64,000 nucleotides of DNA from the NCBI RefSeq assembly GCF_009826895.1, contig NZ_WUMV01000002.1, positions 558,001-622,000 on the forward strand, in the 5' to 3' direction. Each line of letters starts with the position of its first letter. Position 1 is the stretch's first letter. Origin of the DNA: Stappia sediminis (GTDB taxonomy: Bacteria > Pseudomonadota > Alphaproteobacteria > Rhizobiales > Stappiaceae). A program made the translations under genes and the position numbers. Shown here in pieces: positions 62,634-64,000 of this stretch. Under the pieces are notes generated by a model. The model saw nothing but the letters and a program-made list of their open reading frames with translations. It made no database searches and had not been told where the DNA came from.

Positions 62634-63536
62634 CTATTTAGCAATTGCAGCATAGTCCTTCGGCTGCCGGTGGAGCGAGAAATTGAAGACGTTCGCCCTG
62701 ATCTCCGTGCAACGGTCAAGATCGACGAGCGCTGTTACGACCTCATCCTCGACCGTTGCGGCTTTGGCCACGATCTCGCCCGTGGGGGCCACGATAACGC
62801 TGCCACCAATGAGGTCGCAGTCTTCTTCGCGCCCTGCCTTAGCCACCGCTGCGGCCCATAGCCCATTCTGATAAGCGCCGGCCTGCACGCTAAGTTCGTT
62901 GTGGAAGTATTGCAGGTGGTCGTGTTCCGGTGCCGGCGGGTAGTGAAGCGGTGTGTTGTAGCCGAGAACGACAAGCTCTGCGCCGCCAAGCCCCAACATT
63001 CGCCAGGTCTCCGGCCAGCGCCGATCATTGCAGATGCACATGCCGATACGGCCGTCGAAGGCATCGAAGACCGGGAAACCGAGATCGCCCTTCTCGAAGT
63101 AGCGCTTCTCGAGATGCTGAAAAGGCCGCCAGGGCTCATGCTCTGAATGACCGGGCAAGTGGATCTTGCGGTATTTCCCCGCGATACGCCCGGTTTCGTC
63201 CACCAGGATCGCCGTGTTGAAATGGCGCCCCTCTGGCGTGAGCTCCGCATAACCGAGGTGGAAGCCCAAGCCAAGCTCCGCCGCCATCTCGAAGAGGGGG
63301 CGTGTTTCCGGGGAAGGCATCTCCGTTTCGAACCAGCGGTCACGCCACTCAGGCTCCTCGCGGTACCAGCGCGGGAAGAACGTGGTGAGCGCAAGCTCGG
63401 GAAAGACGACAAGGCGTGCGCCCCGGCTTTTCGCCTCACGCATCATCTCGATCATTCGCGTGACGGCGGAGTTTCGCGGCTCGTCGGCGGCGATAGGGCC
63501 CATCTGGGCGGCGGCGAGGACGAACTTGCGGCTCAT
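62634..63536 (-). CDS. N-carbamoyl-D-amino acid hydrolase (nitrilase superfamily)
   Basis: This 300-residue protein has the nitrilase-fold triad Glu47 (FPELALTTFFPRW), Lys124 (GKYRKIHLPGH) and Cys169 (CICNDRRWPETWR). These flanking sequences, with RPFQHLEKRYFEKGDLGFP and the C-terminal FNFSLHRQPKDY, are very close to known D-carbamoylases. It hydrolyses N-carbamoyl-D-amino acids to D-amino acids, CO2 and ammonia. Its ATG overlaps the stop of the upstream hydrolase (ATGA), so they form an operon, probably for hydantoin or reductive pyrimidine breakdown. Confidence 0.9.
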   Translation of the reverse strand: MSRKFVLAAAQMGPIAADEPRNSAVTRMIEMMREAKSRGARLVVFPELALTTFFPRWYREEPEWRDRWFETEMPSPETRPLFEMAAELGLGFHLGYAELTPEGRHFNTAILVDETGRIAGKYRKIHLPGHSEHEPWRPFQHLEKRYFEKGDLGFPVFDAFDGRIGMCICNDRRWPETWRMLGLGGAELVVLGYNTPLHYPPAPEHDHLQYFHNELSVQAGAYQNGLWAAAVAKAGREEDCDLIGGSVIVAPTGEIVAKAATVEDEVVTALVDLDRCTEIRANVFNFSLHRQPKDYAAIAK

Positions 63537-64000
63537 TGTGCTTCTCCAAGCAAGTCGAGGGCAACGTCGAGCAGGATTTCGGCCCCTGCAATCAGTTCCG
63601 CGGGCTCCGTGTGTTCGGCGATGTTGTGGCTAAGGCCGTCCTTGGATGGCACGAAGATCATCGCGGTCGGGCAGTTCGGCGCGAACATCTGCGCGTCATG
63701 TCCCGCGCCTGAGGGCATGCGGCGGACGGTAAGCTGGCGCGCCATGGCAGCCCCCTCGATCCGGGCGACGACCGTTTCGTCGAAGGCAACGGGAGCGAAA
63801 CGGGCCAGCGATCGGGCCGTGATTTCGCAGCCTTCCTCTTCGGCGAAAGAATGTGCCGCAGCGTGCAGGCGCGCCTCGGCCTCCTTAAGCCGTTCATCAT
63901 CGGTGTTGCGCAAGTCGACGGTGATGACCGCGCGCTCCGGTACGACATTCACGAGGCCGGGCTCAAAATTGACAGAGCCTACTGTCGCCACCTGAGGCGG
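63533..64000 (-). CDS. M20-type N-carbamoyl-amino acid hydrolase / allantoate amidohydrolase family (C-terminal part)
   Basis: About 155 C-terminal residues are present; the rest lies right of the window, and the frame is open to base 64000. Recognised parts are FEPGLVNVVPERAVITVDLRN (dimerisation domain), RMPSGAGHDAQMFAP (metal His in GAGHDA) and MIFVPSKDGLSHNIAEHT with the last metal His. This is the HyuC/allantoate amidohydrolase group, which needs Mn, Co or Ni. Paired with a D-carbamoylase it could serve ring-opened hydantoins or pyrimidines. Overlaps the next gene by four bases. Confidence 0.88.
   Translation of the reverse strand, partial: PPQVATVGSVNFEPGLVNVVPERAVITVDLRNTDDERLKEAEARLHAAAHSFAEEEGCEITARSLARFAPVAFDETVVARIEGAAMARQLTVRRMPSGAGHDAQMFAPNCPTAMIFVPSKDGLSHNIAEHTEPAELIAGAEILLDVALDLLGEAQ

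Noticed and set aside
1-64000. CRISPR arrays, tRNA, rRNA, prophage, integrase or complete IS
   Set aside because: I saw no spaced direct repeats, no cloverleaf-type sequence and no transposase or phage proteins.

Overview
The window is high-GC DNA packed with genes, with conserved blocks typical of a Hyphomicrobiales alphaproteobacterium (a Mesorhizobium/Nitratireductor-like Phyllobacteriaceae member is my best guess; this is inferred from gene order and protein style, not from a search). Diagnostic blocks are lptF divergent from pepA-holC, purM-purN divergent from CDP-alcohol phosphatidyltransferase / AI-2E permease / hdaA, then ppk-ppx, rnd and aspS. I see no rRNA, tRNA, CRISPR array, prophage or intact insertion sequence.

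Layout. 1-5300: the left edge cuts lptF; pepA, holC and two tandem paralogous methyltransferases follow, then a HAD hydrolase. 5300-12100: an exported Gly/Asn-rich protein, a DUF4396 membrane protein, an adenylate cyclase-TolB-TPR protein, an ABC-F ATPase and an exported esterase. 12200-20100: small metabolic and accessory genes (DUF302, tautomerase, HxlR regulator, MFS exporter, Tat-exported cyclase-family hydrolase, M20 peptidase, YecM-like, DinB-like, GST), with a 238-bp repeat element bounded by 14-bp inverted ends at 16295-16532. 20100-24500: ndk, a molybdopterin oxidoreductase, and a GST divergent from a YafY/WYL regulator with a palindrome between them. 24500-38200: housekeeping (purN, purM, phospholipid synthesis, hdaA, ppk, ppx, rnd, aspS, an MsbA-like exporter). 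38200-45200: two related exported proteins of unknown function, a PfkB kinase, a CSS-EAL phosphodiesterase and a membrane-anchored nuclease.

45600-59600 is the most interesting stretch. A pspA-yiaA-aas gene set (ESCRT-III-superfamily membrane protein, small membrane protein, lysophospholipid flippase/acyltransferase fusion) lies divergent from a TetR regulator, with two identical 13-bp palindromes between them. Next to it is a tightly packed five-gene operon (coiled-coil protein, unknown protein, AAA+ ATPase, unknown protein, DUF1523 membrane protein), then DUF4173 and DUF4166 genes. I read this as a candidate envelope-stress and membrane-repair island in which the AAA+ ATPase may remodel PspA or the coiled-coil protein.

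59600-64000: a divergent SHMT-like enzyme, a small nucleotidyltransferase-like protein lacking the usual metal aspartates, an 835-bp stretch without a convincing gene, and a D-carbamoylase overlapping a carbamoylase-type M20 hydrolase that runs off the right edge.
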